From Anaerolineales bacterium (lineage in GTDB: Bacteria; Chloroflexota; Anaerolineae; Promineifilales; Promineifilaceae): a stretch of 9,046 nucleotides of DNA. The stretch lies in NCBI GenBank assembly GCA_020432595.1, contig JAGQGA010000184.1, positions 1-9,046 on the forward strand, written 5' to 3'. The position numbers and the translations under genes were made by a program. A model generated the notes under the pieces. That model did no database searches. It worked only from the letters and a program-made list of their open reading frames with translations, and was not told the origin of the DNA. Each line of letters opens with the position of its first letter. The first letter of the stretch is position 1. This document shows positions 1 to 6,212 of the stretch, one piece after another.

Positions 1-486
1 GCATTGGTGCACGTCTTTGCCGCGCCAACAAGTCTGGCCGAAGAACGCGCCGAACAGATTCGCGCCAATCCCGAAGGGCTGCGTTATGCGGTAGACAACG
101 CCTGGGTGACGGGTGCTCCCAGCGCGGTTGTGCCCGCTTTGCAAAATTCCTTCCTGACTTTACCCACCCCTCAGAGCTTTACGCTGTGGTTCAGCATGGC
201 TCCTTTGCGCGAACTGCCCGATATGGCTCTCTCGCTGCAAACGGAAATTTATTTTGCCATCTACACCGTTTGGGAAGATGAAGCGGATGATGCCCGCTGC
301 CGTGGCTGGTTGGCGGAGCGGATGCGTGAGGTGGAGGCGGTGAGTGATGGGCTGTATTTGGGGGATTCGGATTTTGGCGAACGGCCGTTTAAATTCCTTG
401 CCGATGCCAATCTTCAACGCCTCGAGCAGATACGCGCCCAGTATGATCCCAATGGGCTGTTCCATTCTTATTTGTACGCAAAGTAA
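1..486 (+). CDS. FAD-linked oxidoreductase, BBE-type C-terminal part (5' end missing)
   Basis: This is the last 161 residues of a protein whose reading frame is open to the left edge (it begins gca-ttg-gtg), so the true start and the N-terminal FAD-binding PCMH domain lie outside the window. The final stretch reads FKFLADANLQRLEQIR followed by AQYDPNGLFHSY, the typical end of berberine-bridge-enzyme (BBE) flavoproteins, where an Asn-x-x-Arg-Leu helix is followed by a Tyr-Asp-Pro-x-x-x-Phe turn. The part before it, with FTLWFSMAPLRELP and EIYFAIYTVWED, fits the substrate-binding alpha/beta domain of the same family. Members oxidise alcohols, sugars or phenolics with a covalently or tightly bound FAD and O2. 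The substrate cannot be read from this fragment. A phenolic or sugar substrate would suit the aromatic and glycoside genes downstream, but that is inference. The internal ttg at position 4 is not a credible start because homology clearly needs more N-terminal sequence. Confidence 0.8.
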   Translation, partial: ALVHVFAAPTSLAEERAEQIRANPEGLRYAVDNAWVTGAPSAVVPALQNSFLTLPTPQSFTLWFSMAPLRELPDMALSLQTEIYFAIYTVWEDEADDARCRGWLAERMREVEAVSDGLYLGDSDFGERPFKFLADANLQRLEQIRAQYDPNGLFHSYLYAK

Positions 487-552
487 GAGATTGGAGACTG
501 GAGATTAGAGATTGTTAGCGCTTTCAATCTCTAATCTCCAATCTCTACTCTC
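487..552. repeat. Long heptamer-built hairpin between genes
   Basis: Directly after the stop codon at 484-486 come four tandem heptamers (GAGATTG, GAGACTG, GAGATTA, GAGATTG; 487-514). A 10-base loop (515-524) containing the palindrome AGCGCT follows, then four heptamers in the opposite sense (CAATCTC, TAATCTC, CAATCTC, TACTCTC; 525-552). Bases 500-514 pair perfectly with 525-539. Over the full 28-bp arms I count 25 Watson-Crick pairs, one G-T wobble and two mismatches (498/541 and 491/548). No T-tract follows, so it is not a classical intrinsic terminator on the plus strand. It could stabilise the 3' end of the upstream mRNA, stop transcription in a factor-assisted way, or be one copy of a dispersed palindromic repeat. 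Confidence 0.85.
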
Positions 553-560
553 CATTCACA

Positions 561-564
561 GGAG
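561..564 (+). promoter_or_regulatory. Ribosome binding site of the BKACE gene
   Basis: A GGAG core (within caggagaaaaa) lies five bases before the ATG at 570. It fixes the start of the DUF849 protein. It lies just outside the heptamer hairpin, so it would stay accessible when the hairpin forms. Confidence 0.7.
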
Positions 565-569
565 AAAAA

Positions 570-1502
570 ATGGACAAATTAATCATCACGTCCGCCTTAA
601 CCGGAGCCATCACTGTTCCCTCCCAATCAGAACATTTGCCATTCAAAACAGAAGACATCATTGCAGATGCTGTGGCCTGCGCGGAAGCAGGGGCTTCCTC
701 CATTCACATCCATGCCCGTAATCCCAACAATGGCGCACCCTCGTCTGATCCCGAAATTGTCAGAGAGATTGCCGTGGGTATCAAAGAGCGTACCGATGCG
801 GTTGTTTGCATCACAACAGGTGGCGGTATGGGTATGACTCCGCAAGAACGCTTGCGCGGTGCGGCCATGTGCAAACCTGAATTGGCCTCATTTAATCTCG
901 GTTCGATGAACTTCTCCATGCACCCTGTTGCCAAACGATTTAATCAATTAGGCTGGGAAAAGGATTGGGAAAAGGAGTATGTGGAAGGAACAAAGAACTT
1001 CATCTTCTCCAACACCTTTGGCAGCATGGAAATCTTTGCCCAGACGATGGCTGACAACCATGTTAAACCAGAGTTTGAAGCGTATGATGTGGGTCATCTA
1101 CACAACTTACATTTCTTGGTACAACAAGGGCTTGTAAAAGGGCCATTCTGGATTCAATTTGTGTTGGGGGTGTTGGGCGGGCTGACGGCCGAACCGCAAT
1201 CTTTGATGATGATGCTGGAAACGGCCGATCGCCTTTTTGGCCGCGAAAATTATCAATGGTCAGTCATCGGCGTGGGCTATCCCAACGAGTTCCACATGGC
1301 TACGATGGGAATCATCATGGGTGGCCATGTGCGTGTGGGGCTGGAAGACAACATCTTTATACGGCAGCGGGAGTTGGCACGGAATCATGAACTGGTGGAA
1401 AAAGTGGTGCGTTTAGCCAATGAACTAGAGCGGGAAATTGCCACGCCCGATGAGATGCGGGCGATGCTGGGCTTGAAAGGGCTGGATGCCGTCAATTTTT
1501 AG
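570..1502 (+). CDS. Beta-keto acid cleavage enzyme (BKACE, DUF849 family)
   Basis: A 310-residue TIM-barrel protein of the usual family length. The family, whose type member is 3-keto-5-aminohexanoate cleavage enzyme (Kce), condenses a beta-keto acid with acetyl-CoA and splits it into acetoacetate and a new acyl-CoA, using a divalent metal (Zn). Visible signatures are the start MDKLIITSALTGA, metal-binding His46 and His48 in SSIHIHARNP, the glycine-rich CITTGGGMGMT strand (residues 80-90), SFNLGSMNF (107-115), FEAYDVGH (169-176), and GGHVRVGLEDN (251-261) with Arg255, Glu259 (third metal ligand) and Asp260. The Arg/Glu/Asp spacing equals that recalled for Kce (Arg226, Glu230, Asp231). Substrates in this family vary widely and cannot be read from the motifs. 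With a flavonol/phloroglucinol gene set downstream, a diketo acid such as triacetate (3,5-dioxohexanoate) is a candidate. A 67-base gap without clear structure separates it from the next gene, so co-transcription is possible. Confidence 0.92.
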   Translation: MDKLIITSALTGAITVPSQSEHLPFKTEDIIADAVACAEAGASSIHIHARNPNNGAPSSDPEIVREIAVGIKERTDAVVCITTGGGMGMTPQERLRGAAMCKPELASFNLGSMNFSMHPVAKRFNQLGWEKDWEKEYVEGTKNFIFSNTFGSMEIFAQTMADNHVKPEFEAYDVGHLHNLHFLVQQGLVKGPFWIQFVLGVLGGLTAEPQSLMMMLETADRLFGRENYQWSVIGVGYPNEFHMATMGIIMGGHVRVGLEDNIFIRQRELARNHELVEKVVRLANELEREIATPDEMRAMLGLKGLDAVNF

Positions 1503-1569
1503 AACCATCCCAGAGGGGTAGATTTGAACTGGTTGCTGTAAAATTAAAGGTAACAAAACAAGGTAAACG

Positions 1570-2550
1570 ATGGAAAGTAAAACCAAAAACAGGCAAACAC
1601 GGGATCAAATTAAGGCTATGGTTGCCAAAGCCTTTGCTGGCACAGCCCTCGCTGACGGCGAAGAGGCCATCCTGGAGTTGAAGGATGGCTGGTTCAATGT
1701 CTCTTACAAAATTCGGCTGGCCGACGGCCGTTTAGTCGTCCTCAAAATAGCACCACCCCCAGAAGCAGAAGTGATGCTTTACGAAAAGAACATTATGGCG
1801 ACTGAGGTGGCGACCATGCGCCTCGTGCGGCAAAACACGGCTATTCCTGTCCCTGAAATCTACTATTTTGATGATAGTATGGATTTGTGTGATGCGGCCT
1901 ATTTCTTCATGGAGTATATGACGGGAGACAGTTTGGAACATGTAAAGGCCAAACTGCCTGCCGAAACCCAAGCATCAATTGAACGGCATATTGGTGAGAT
2001 TATCCGCGAGGTCAATAGCTTCCCCGGCTCCTATTTTGGCTATGATGGCAACCCAGAGTTACGAGCCAGCAGTTGGGAAGAGGCTTTTCTCAAGATTGTG
2101 GAATCGGTGCTGGAAGATGCCGGGCGTAAAAATGTGGTCTTTGACTTTAGCTATGATGAATTGCGTGACACGATTTTGAAACATGCTTCCTCCTTAGAGG
2201 AAATCACCAAGCCTTGTTTGGTGCATTGGGATGCTTGGAACCCCAATTTCTTTGTCCAAGACGGCCGTATCACTGGCATCATTGACTTTGAACGGGCGTT
2301 GTGGGCAGAGCCACTGATGGAGGCACAGTTCAGACCCCTCTTTGAAGGGGAGGGTATCACCAACAGTATGCGCGGCTATGGCAAGACATCTTTCACCTTT
2401 GCCGAAGAGCAGCGCAACCATTTGTACTCACTGCACCTGGCTCTGGTGATGCACGTTGAATGTTACTACCGCCATTACAGCACAGATGACATCTTTAACC
2501 TCTCGCGGCAGTTTATTGCAGAGACAATGGCTTGGCTAAAGGCTAACTGA
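1570..2550 (+). CDS. APH/choline-kinase-fold phosphotransferase
   Basis: A 326-residue kinase-like protein of the aminoglycoside phosphotransferase (APH) superfamily. The N-lobe contains WFNVSYKIRLADGR and VVLKIAPP, with Lys59 as the likely ATP-binding lysine and an acidic helix (YEKNIMATEV) after it. The hinge reads FFMEYMTG (112-119). The catalytic loop is CLVHWDAWNPN, with His219, Asp221 and Asn226, followed by the metal-binding IIDFERA with Asp239. All key residues are present, so it is probably active in phosphorylating a small-molecule hydroxyl. The family covers aminoglycosides, macrolides, choline, homoserine, fructosamine and other sugars, and nothing in the sequence fixes the substrate. 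A caagg ribosome site sits about six bases before the ATG. The MATE transporter gene starts six bases after the stop, so the two are very likely one transcript, possibly a modify-and-export pair or part of the neighbouring catabolic locus. Confidence 0.85.
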   Translation: MESKTKNRQTRDQIKAMVAKAFAGTALADGEEAILELKDGWFNVSYKIRLADGRLVVLKIAPPPEAEVMLYEKNIMATEVATMRLVRQNTAIPVPEIYYFDDSMDLCDAAYFFMEYMTGDSLEHVKAKLPAETQASIERHIGEIIREVNSFPGSYFGYDGNPELRASSWEEAFLKIVESVLEDAGRKNVVFDFSYDELRDTILKHASSLEEITKPCLVHWDAWNPNFFVQDGRITGIIDFERALWAEPLMEAQFRPLFEGEGITNSMRGYGKTSFTFAEEQRNHLYSLHLALVMHVECYYRHYSTDDIFNLSRQFIAETMAWLKAN

Positions 2551-2556
2551 GCGTAT

Positions 2557-3912
2557 ATGAATAAGGCATCCAAAACGGAACGCCTGAGCACCGAGAAGAT
2601 CGGAAAATTACTCTGGGAGATGTCGTCCCAGACGACTTTTTCGTTGTTGGTCTATACTATCTACAGCCTTACGGATACCTACTTTCTATCGGTGGGCATC
2701 AACTCATTGGCGGCGGCAGGGTCTTCCATTATCTCGCCTGTGCTGATTGGCCTTGGTGCAGTCGCAACCACCGTCGGGGCTGGAGGAGCTTCGGTAGTCT
2801 CTCGCGCACTGGGCGAACAGAATGAAGAGAAGGCTTCGCGCACGGTCGCCAATACATTCCTCATTTTCTGGGTAGTCGCACTGACCATCACCGTGTTGGG
2901 GACGCTGTTTATCAAGCCGATTGTGCATTTGCTGGGAGCCACAGATAGTATTGCGCCTTATGCGATTGCATACGGCCGTATTATCTTCCTTGGTGCCATC
3001 ACCAGTACTGGCTTCTCAACCATCATCCGCGCCGACGGCAATATCAGATACTCAACAGCCATCTGGGTCATTCCCGTCACTGTTAATCTGGTGTTGAGTT
3101 GGCTGTTCATCATGGTCTTGAAGATAGGCATCGCGGGAGCCGCTTTATCAACGGTTGCTGGTCAGGCCATCTCCGCTACCATGAGCATCTATTTCTTCTT
3201 TTTCCGCAAGAACGGCTCCTACAACATTAAGGCATCCTATTTTAAACCCGACTGGTCGCTCATGGGCGAGGTGCTGCTGATTGGCTTCCCCTCGCTGGCT
3301 AAGAATTTAAGTGCCAGCTTGGTCGTTATCGTAACCAACAATTTGCTCAAGCTAACCGGTGGTGATGTTGCCCTGGGCGTGTTTGCTATTGTCAATCGGC
3401 TCTATGCTGGGCTAAATATGCCGCATACGGGGATTGTGCAGGGGATGCAGCCGCTGGTGGGGTATAACTTTGGGCAGAAGAAGTTGGAGCGGGTGTGGCA
3501 AGCTATTCGACTGTCGCTTAGCGCATCGGTGGTCTATGGTTTACTCGTCTGCACCATTTGCCTACTGATCCCAGTGGCTTTGATTTCTCTTCTTTCCCAA
3601 GAAAGGGCGATCATCGTTGAAGGGCAGATTGCCCTGCGTTGGCTGGCACTCGCCTTTCCTATAACGGGTGTTTCGATGATTACGGCCGTTTCCTTTCAAT
3701 CAGTCGGTCGAGCTAAGGAGGCACTGCTGCTCGCGCTAGCTGGCATCATTTTGGTCAAATTGCCTGTGCTGCTGCTGGCTGCCCATCTGTTTTCTCTGAC
3801 TGGCATTTGGGCTTCGGAGGCAGTCTCAGAACTGATGCTTTGCCTCGCCTCTTTCATAATGTTAAAAAATTTTGCAGGAAGACCCCATACCCAGTGGCAG
3901 TACGGGCACTGA
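2557..3912 (+). CDS. MATE family multidrug/organic-compound transporter (MepA-like)
   Basis: A 451-residue integral membrane protein of normal length for the MATE (multidrug and toxic compound extrusion) family, with about 12 hydrophobic segments in two pseudo-symmetric halves. Signatures are the N-terminal SLTDTYFLSVGINSLAAAG (helix 1 to 2), GAGGASVVSRALGEQN (75-89), FSTIIRADGNIRY (153-165; the RADGN motif is typical of the MepA-like branch), GIAGAALSTVAGQ (191-203), and in the second half GVFAIVNRLY (274-283) with GMQPLVGYNFG (296-306). Such carriers exchange organic substrates for Na+ or H+ at the cytoplasmic membrane, usually outward. Plant members carry flavonoid glycosides, which makes a phenolic substrate thinkable here but unproven. 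The gene follows the phosphotransferase after six bases. The ATG at 2557 has only a distant Shine-Dalgarno-like aaagg inside the preceding gene, so translation may be coupled. Confidence 0.92.
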   Translation: MNKASKTERLSTEKIGKLLWEMSSQTTFSLLVYTIYSLTDTYFLSVGINSLAAAGSSIISPVLIGLGAVATTVGAGGASVVSRALGEQNEEKASRTVANTFLIFWVVALTITVLGTLFIKPIVHLLGATDSIAPYAIAYGRIIFLGAITSTGFSTIIRADGNIRYSTAIWVIPVTVNLVLSWLFIMVLKIGIAGAALSTVAGQAISATMSIYFFFFRKNGSYNIKASYFKPDWSLMGEVLLIGFPSLAKNLSASLVVIVTNNLLKLTGGDVALGVFAIVNRLYAGLNMPHTGIVQGMQPLVGYNFGQKKLERVWQAIRLSLSASVVYGLLVCTICLLIPVALISLLSQERAIIVEGQIALRWLALAFPITGVSMITAVSFQSVGRAKEALLLALAGIILVKLPVLLLAAHLFSLTGIWASEAVSELMLCLASFIMLKNFAGRPHTQWQYGH

Positions 3913-3962
3913 TTTGCAGGGATCGGGCGATGCGGCCTGAGAAAGAGATTAAACATGATTTA

Positions 3963-4015
3963 GGCCAAAGCCAAAAATAAATCATCCGAACAGAGCACTG
4001 TTTTTGGCTTTGGCT
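3963..4015. terminator. Strong inverted repeat after the MATE gene (possible terminator)
   Basis: GCCAAAGCCAAAAA at 3964-3977 is perfectly complementary to TTTTTGGCTTTGGC at 4001-4014 (14 bp), with a 23-base loop; G-T wobbles at 3963/4015 and 3978/4000 extend it. It lies 50 bases after the MATE stop. The next T-run on the plus strand is 4022-4026, seven bases beyond the stem, so this is at best an imperfect intrinsic terminator. It most simply separates the phosphotransferase/MATE unit from the glycosidase operon. Confidence 0.5.
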
Positions 4016-4018
4016 CAC

Positions 4019-4074
4019 GGCTTTTTCAGTTTAAACGGGATCGTTTTTTTCTTGAAAAAGCCTTACGAAACGAT
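4019..4074 (+). promoter_or_regulatory. Structured 5' leader of the glycosidase operon
   Basis: GGCTTTTTCA (4019-4028) pairs perfectly with TGAAAAAGCC (4053-4062). ATCGTTT inside its loop (4040-4046) is complementary to AAACGAT just downstream (4068-4074). The two helices interlock like an H-type pseudoknot; the 5-base linker at 4063-4067 looks short for crossing a 10-bp helix, so competing alternative folds are equally possible. The loop also holds the palindrome GTTTAAAC (4029-4036), and a similar GTTTAAA sits right before the start codon (4094-4100). A weak sigma70-like promoter (TTGAAA 4052-4057, 16-base spacer, TAGAAC 4074-4079) overlaps the structure. So the repeats could instead be regulator binding sites. 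No known riboswitch class was recognised. Confidence 0.35.
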
Positions 4075-4100
4075 AGAACAGTTGAATTTAAGAGTTTAAA

Positions 4101-5339
4101 ATGAAACAGTTTACCTTTCCAAACAATTTTTTATGGGGTACAGCCACAGCTGGTCATCAGGTTGATGGCAACAATGTCAACAGTGAATGCTGGGTGTTAG
4201 AACACCTGCCCCACACCCCTTTTGCTGAACCATCGGGTGATGCCTGTGACCATTACCACCGCTACCCGCAAGACATCGCCTTGTTGGCCGAGCTTGGCTT
4301 TAACGCCTACCGTTTCTCGCTTGAATGGGCGCGGATTGAGCCTGAAGAAGGGGAGTTTTCTTATGCCGCGCTGGAACATTATCGGCGGATGCTGGCAACC
4401 TGCCACGAACACAACATCCAGCCTGTGGTCACGTTCCACCACTTTACCTCACCGCGCTGGCTGCATCGTCACGGCGGCTGGCTGGACGACAAAACCCCGG
4501 AACGGTTTGCCCGCTACTGCGAAAAGACCGTAACGCATTTGGGCGATCTGATCACCGCTGCCTGCACCTTTAATGAGCCAAATTTGCCGCTGGTGCTGGA
4601 GGCCATTTTGCCATTCAACATCACGGGCGGGGCCTGGTTTCAGGAAGCGGCCGAGGCGTTTGGCGTGACGGCCGACCGCCTGGGGCTGTTCCAGTTTGTA
4701 ACCAATCCCAAAATGCGCGAGGTCATTTATGCCGCGCACCGCCGCGCTTTTGACGTGCTTCATGCCGGGCCGGGGCAATTTCCGGTGGGGTTGACGTTGG
4801 CGCTGCATGATTTCCAGGCGGCCGCAGGGGGCGAGGAAAAAATGGCTGAAATTCGCCGTCGGCTGGCCGATGAGTATCTGGAACCGCTGCGCGGCGATGA
4901 TTTTGTGGGTGTGCAGAATTATGCGCGGATGGTGATTGGCGCAGAGGGGCTGGTGCGCCCCGGTGATGACGTTGCCAAAAACCAGATGGGCGAAGAGATT
5001 TACCCGGAAGCGTTGGGCGGCGCAATTCGCTACGCGGCGCGGGTGACGGGTATTCCTGTTTATGTGACCGAAAACGGCATGGCAACCGAGGATGACACAG
5101 AGCGACTGGCCTATTTTGCCGGTGCGCTGGCAAGTATGGCGGATTGCCTGACGGACGGGGTTGATGTGCGTGGCTATTTGGCCTGGTCAGCTCTGGACAA
5201 TTTTGAGTGGGTGGGTGGCTATGGACCCAAAATGGGTATCATTGCCGTTGACCGCGCCACCCAGCAGCGCACACCCAAGCCAAGTGCGTACTGGTTGGGC
5301 AACGTGGCTCGCACCAACGTGCTGACACACATGGAGTAA
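4101..5339 (+). CDS. Glycoside hydrolase family 1 beta-glycosidase
   Basis: A 412-residue GH1 enzyme that hydrolyses beta-glycosides with retention of configuration. The start FTFPNNFLWGTATAGHQVDG (residues 4-23) is the family's N-terminal strand with sugar-binding Gln20. FRFSLEWARIEP-like sequence follows (YRFSLEWARIEP, 70-81). The acid/base is Glu159 in TFNEPN and the nucleophile Glu324 in VTENGMA, so both catalytic residues are intact. The C-terminal WSALDNFEW (363-370 region) and DRATQQRTPKPSAYW complete the barrel. It is somewhat shorter than the usual 440-480 residues, and FHHFTSPRW replaces the more common YHWDLPQW segment. No signal peptide is seen, so it should act in the cytoplasm on imported glycosides. 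It is the first gene of a tight four-gene unit. Next to a quercetinase-like gene, aryl or flavonol glucosides are the likeliest substrates (inference). Its ribosome site (taagag, about six bases from the ATG) is weak. Confidence 0.93.
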   Translation: MKQFTFPNNFLWGTATAGHQVDGNNVNSECWVLEHLPHTPFAEPSGDACDHYHRYPQDIALLAELGFNAYRFSLEWARIEPEEGEFSYAALEHYRRMLATCHEHNIQPVVTFHHFTSPRWLHRHGGWLDDKTPERFARYCEKTVTHLGDLITAACTFNEPNLPLVLEAILPFNITGGAWFQEAAEAFGVTADRLGLFQFVTNPKMREVIYAAHRRAFDVLHAGPGQFPVGLTLALHDFQAAAGGEEKMAEIRRRLADEYLEPLRGDDFVGVQNYARMVIGAEGLVRPGDDVAKNQMGEEIYPEALGGAIRYAARVTGIPVYVTENGMATEDDTERLAYFAGALASMADCLTDGVDVRGYLAWSALDNFEWVGGYGPKMGIIAVDRATQQRTPKPSAYWLGNVARTNVLTHME

Positions 5340-5345
5340 AAACTG

Positions 5346-6212
5346 ATGTCTACCGCTTCCGACCAACAACAACTTCCGGCTGGGGTTACGGTTCACCGCG
5401 ATGTGGCTTATGTGCCCAACGGCCATGAACGGCAGAAACTCGATCTTTACCTACCGGCGGGGGGGGAGAAACGGCCGTTAATCATCTGGATTCACGGCGG
5501 TGCGTTTCGCCGGGGCAGCAAGGAAAGCCCAGAACTGCCCGTTGATTATCTCGCCCACGGCTTCGCCCTGGCAGCCATCAACTATCGTTTGAGCCAGCAC
5601 GCCATTTTCCCTGCCCAACTTGAAGATAGCAAAACGGCCGTTCGCTGGCTGCGTGCCCACGCCGACCACTTTAAGCTCGATTCAGAACGCTTTATCGCCT
5701 GGGGACCATCGGCTGGGGCGTATCTTTCGGCCATGCTAGGCACGACGGGTCACACGACAGAGTTTGATGTTGGCGAACATTTGGCAATGTCAAGCCAGGT
5801 ACAAGCCGTCGTGGACTACTTTGGGCCGACAGACTTTTTGCAAATGGACGCGCAGCGGCTGCCAGACGGCATGGTTCACAATACGGCCGACTCGCCCGAA
5901 TCAGAGCTAATCGGCGGTGCTATTCAAGATCACCCAGACAAAGTTGCCAAAGCCAGCCCCATCACCTATATAACTAGCGACGCGCCACCGTTTCTGATTG
6001 TCCACGGGGATAGTGACCTGCTTGTGCCGTATCAGCAAAGCCCGCTGCTGGTTGCAGCTTTGCAAAAAGCGGGGGTCAGCGTGACGTTTTATACCGTTGT
6101 AGGGGGTGGGCACGGTGGTTTTACCGATCCGCAAGTAGCATTGCTGACGCAAGCGTTTTTGGCAGAACAGTTTGGCATAACGTTTTCCGCAACGGCAGGG
6201 GATGAGGCGTGA
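5346..6212 (+). CDS. Alpha/beta-hydrolase esterase (BD-FAE/carboxylesterase type)
   Basis: A 288-residue cytoplasmic alpha/beta-hydrolase with no signal peptide. The order of motifs is that of small carboxylesterases of the hormone-sensitive-lipase and bifunctional feruloyl/acetyl-xylan esterase (BD-FAE) group: KLDLYLPAG (31-39), IIWIHGGAFRRGSK with the HGG oxyanion hole (50-52), INYRLS (78-83), a lid and DSKTAVRWLRAH, nucleophile Ser122 in WGPSAGAY, Asp224 in HGDSDLLVPY, and His256 in GGGHGGF. The catalytic triad is complete. These enzymes split carboxylic esters, often those of phenolic acids. Placed between a glycosidase, an aromatic decarboxylase and a quercetinase, it is a good candidate for hydrolysing the depside made by quercetinase. 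The ATG at 5346 is preceded by GGAG (5333-5336) that overlaps the end of the glycosidase gene. Its stop overlaps the next start by four bases. Confidence 0.88.
   Translation: MSTASDQQQLPAGVTVHRDVAYVPNGHERQKLDLYLPAGGEKRPLIIWIHGGAFRRGSKESPELPVDYLAHGFALAAINYRLSQHAIFPAQLEDSKTAVRWLRAHADHFKLDSERFIAWGPSAGAYLSAMLGTTGHTTEFDVGEHLAMSSQVQAVVDYFGPTDFLQMDAQRLPDGMVHNTADSPESELIGGAIQDHPDKVAKASPITYITSDAPPFLIVHGDSDLLVPYQQSPLLVAALQKAGVSVTFYTVVGGGHGGFTDPQVALLTQAFLAEQFGITFSATAGDEA
6197..6211 (+). promoter_or_regulatory. Ribosome site and GTG start overlapping the esterase stop
   Basis: AGGGG at 6197-6201 lies seven bases before a GTG at 6209-6211, and the overlap GTGA joins this start to the TGA of the esterase gene (6210-6212). 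The nearby ATG at 6202 is in another frame. The conserved IAIEEAF segment begins eight residues after this GTG, as expected for the family, which supports the non-ATG start and translational coupling. Confidence 0.7.

Noticed and set aside
487..552. The GAGATTG repeats as a CRISPR array.
   Set aside because: Units are 7 bases long, directly abutting, without spacers, and arranged as two opposed blocks; this is a hairpin repeat.
512..721. A 69-codon plus-strand frame starting in the heptamer hairpin.
   Set aside because: It overlaps the BKACE start in another frame, lacks a ribosome site, and its composition is that of an out-of-frame read.
4449..5133. Two minus-strand open frames of 119 and 136 codons opposite the glycosidase gene.
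   Set aside because: They overlap a gene with intact GH1 motifs, are rich in Arg/Pro/His as expected for antisense of GC-rich code, and match no family I recognise.
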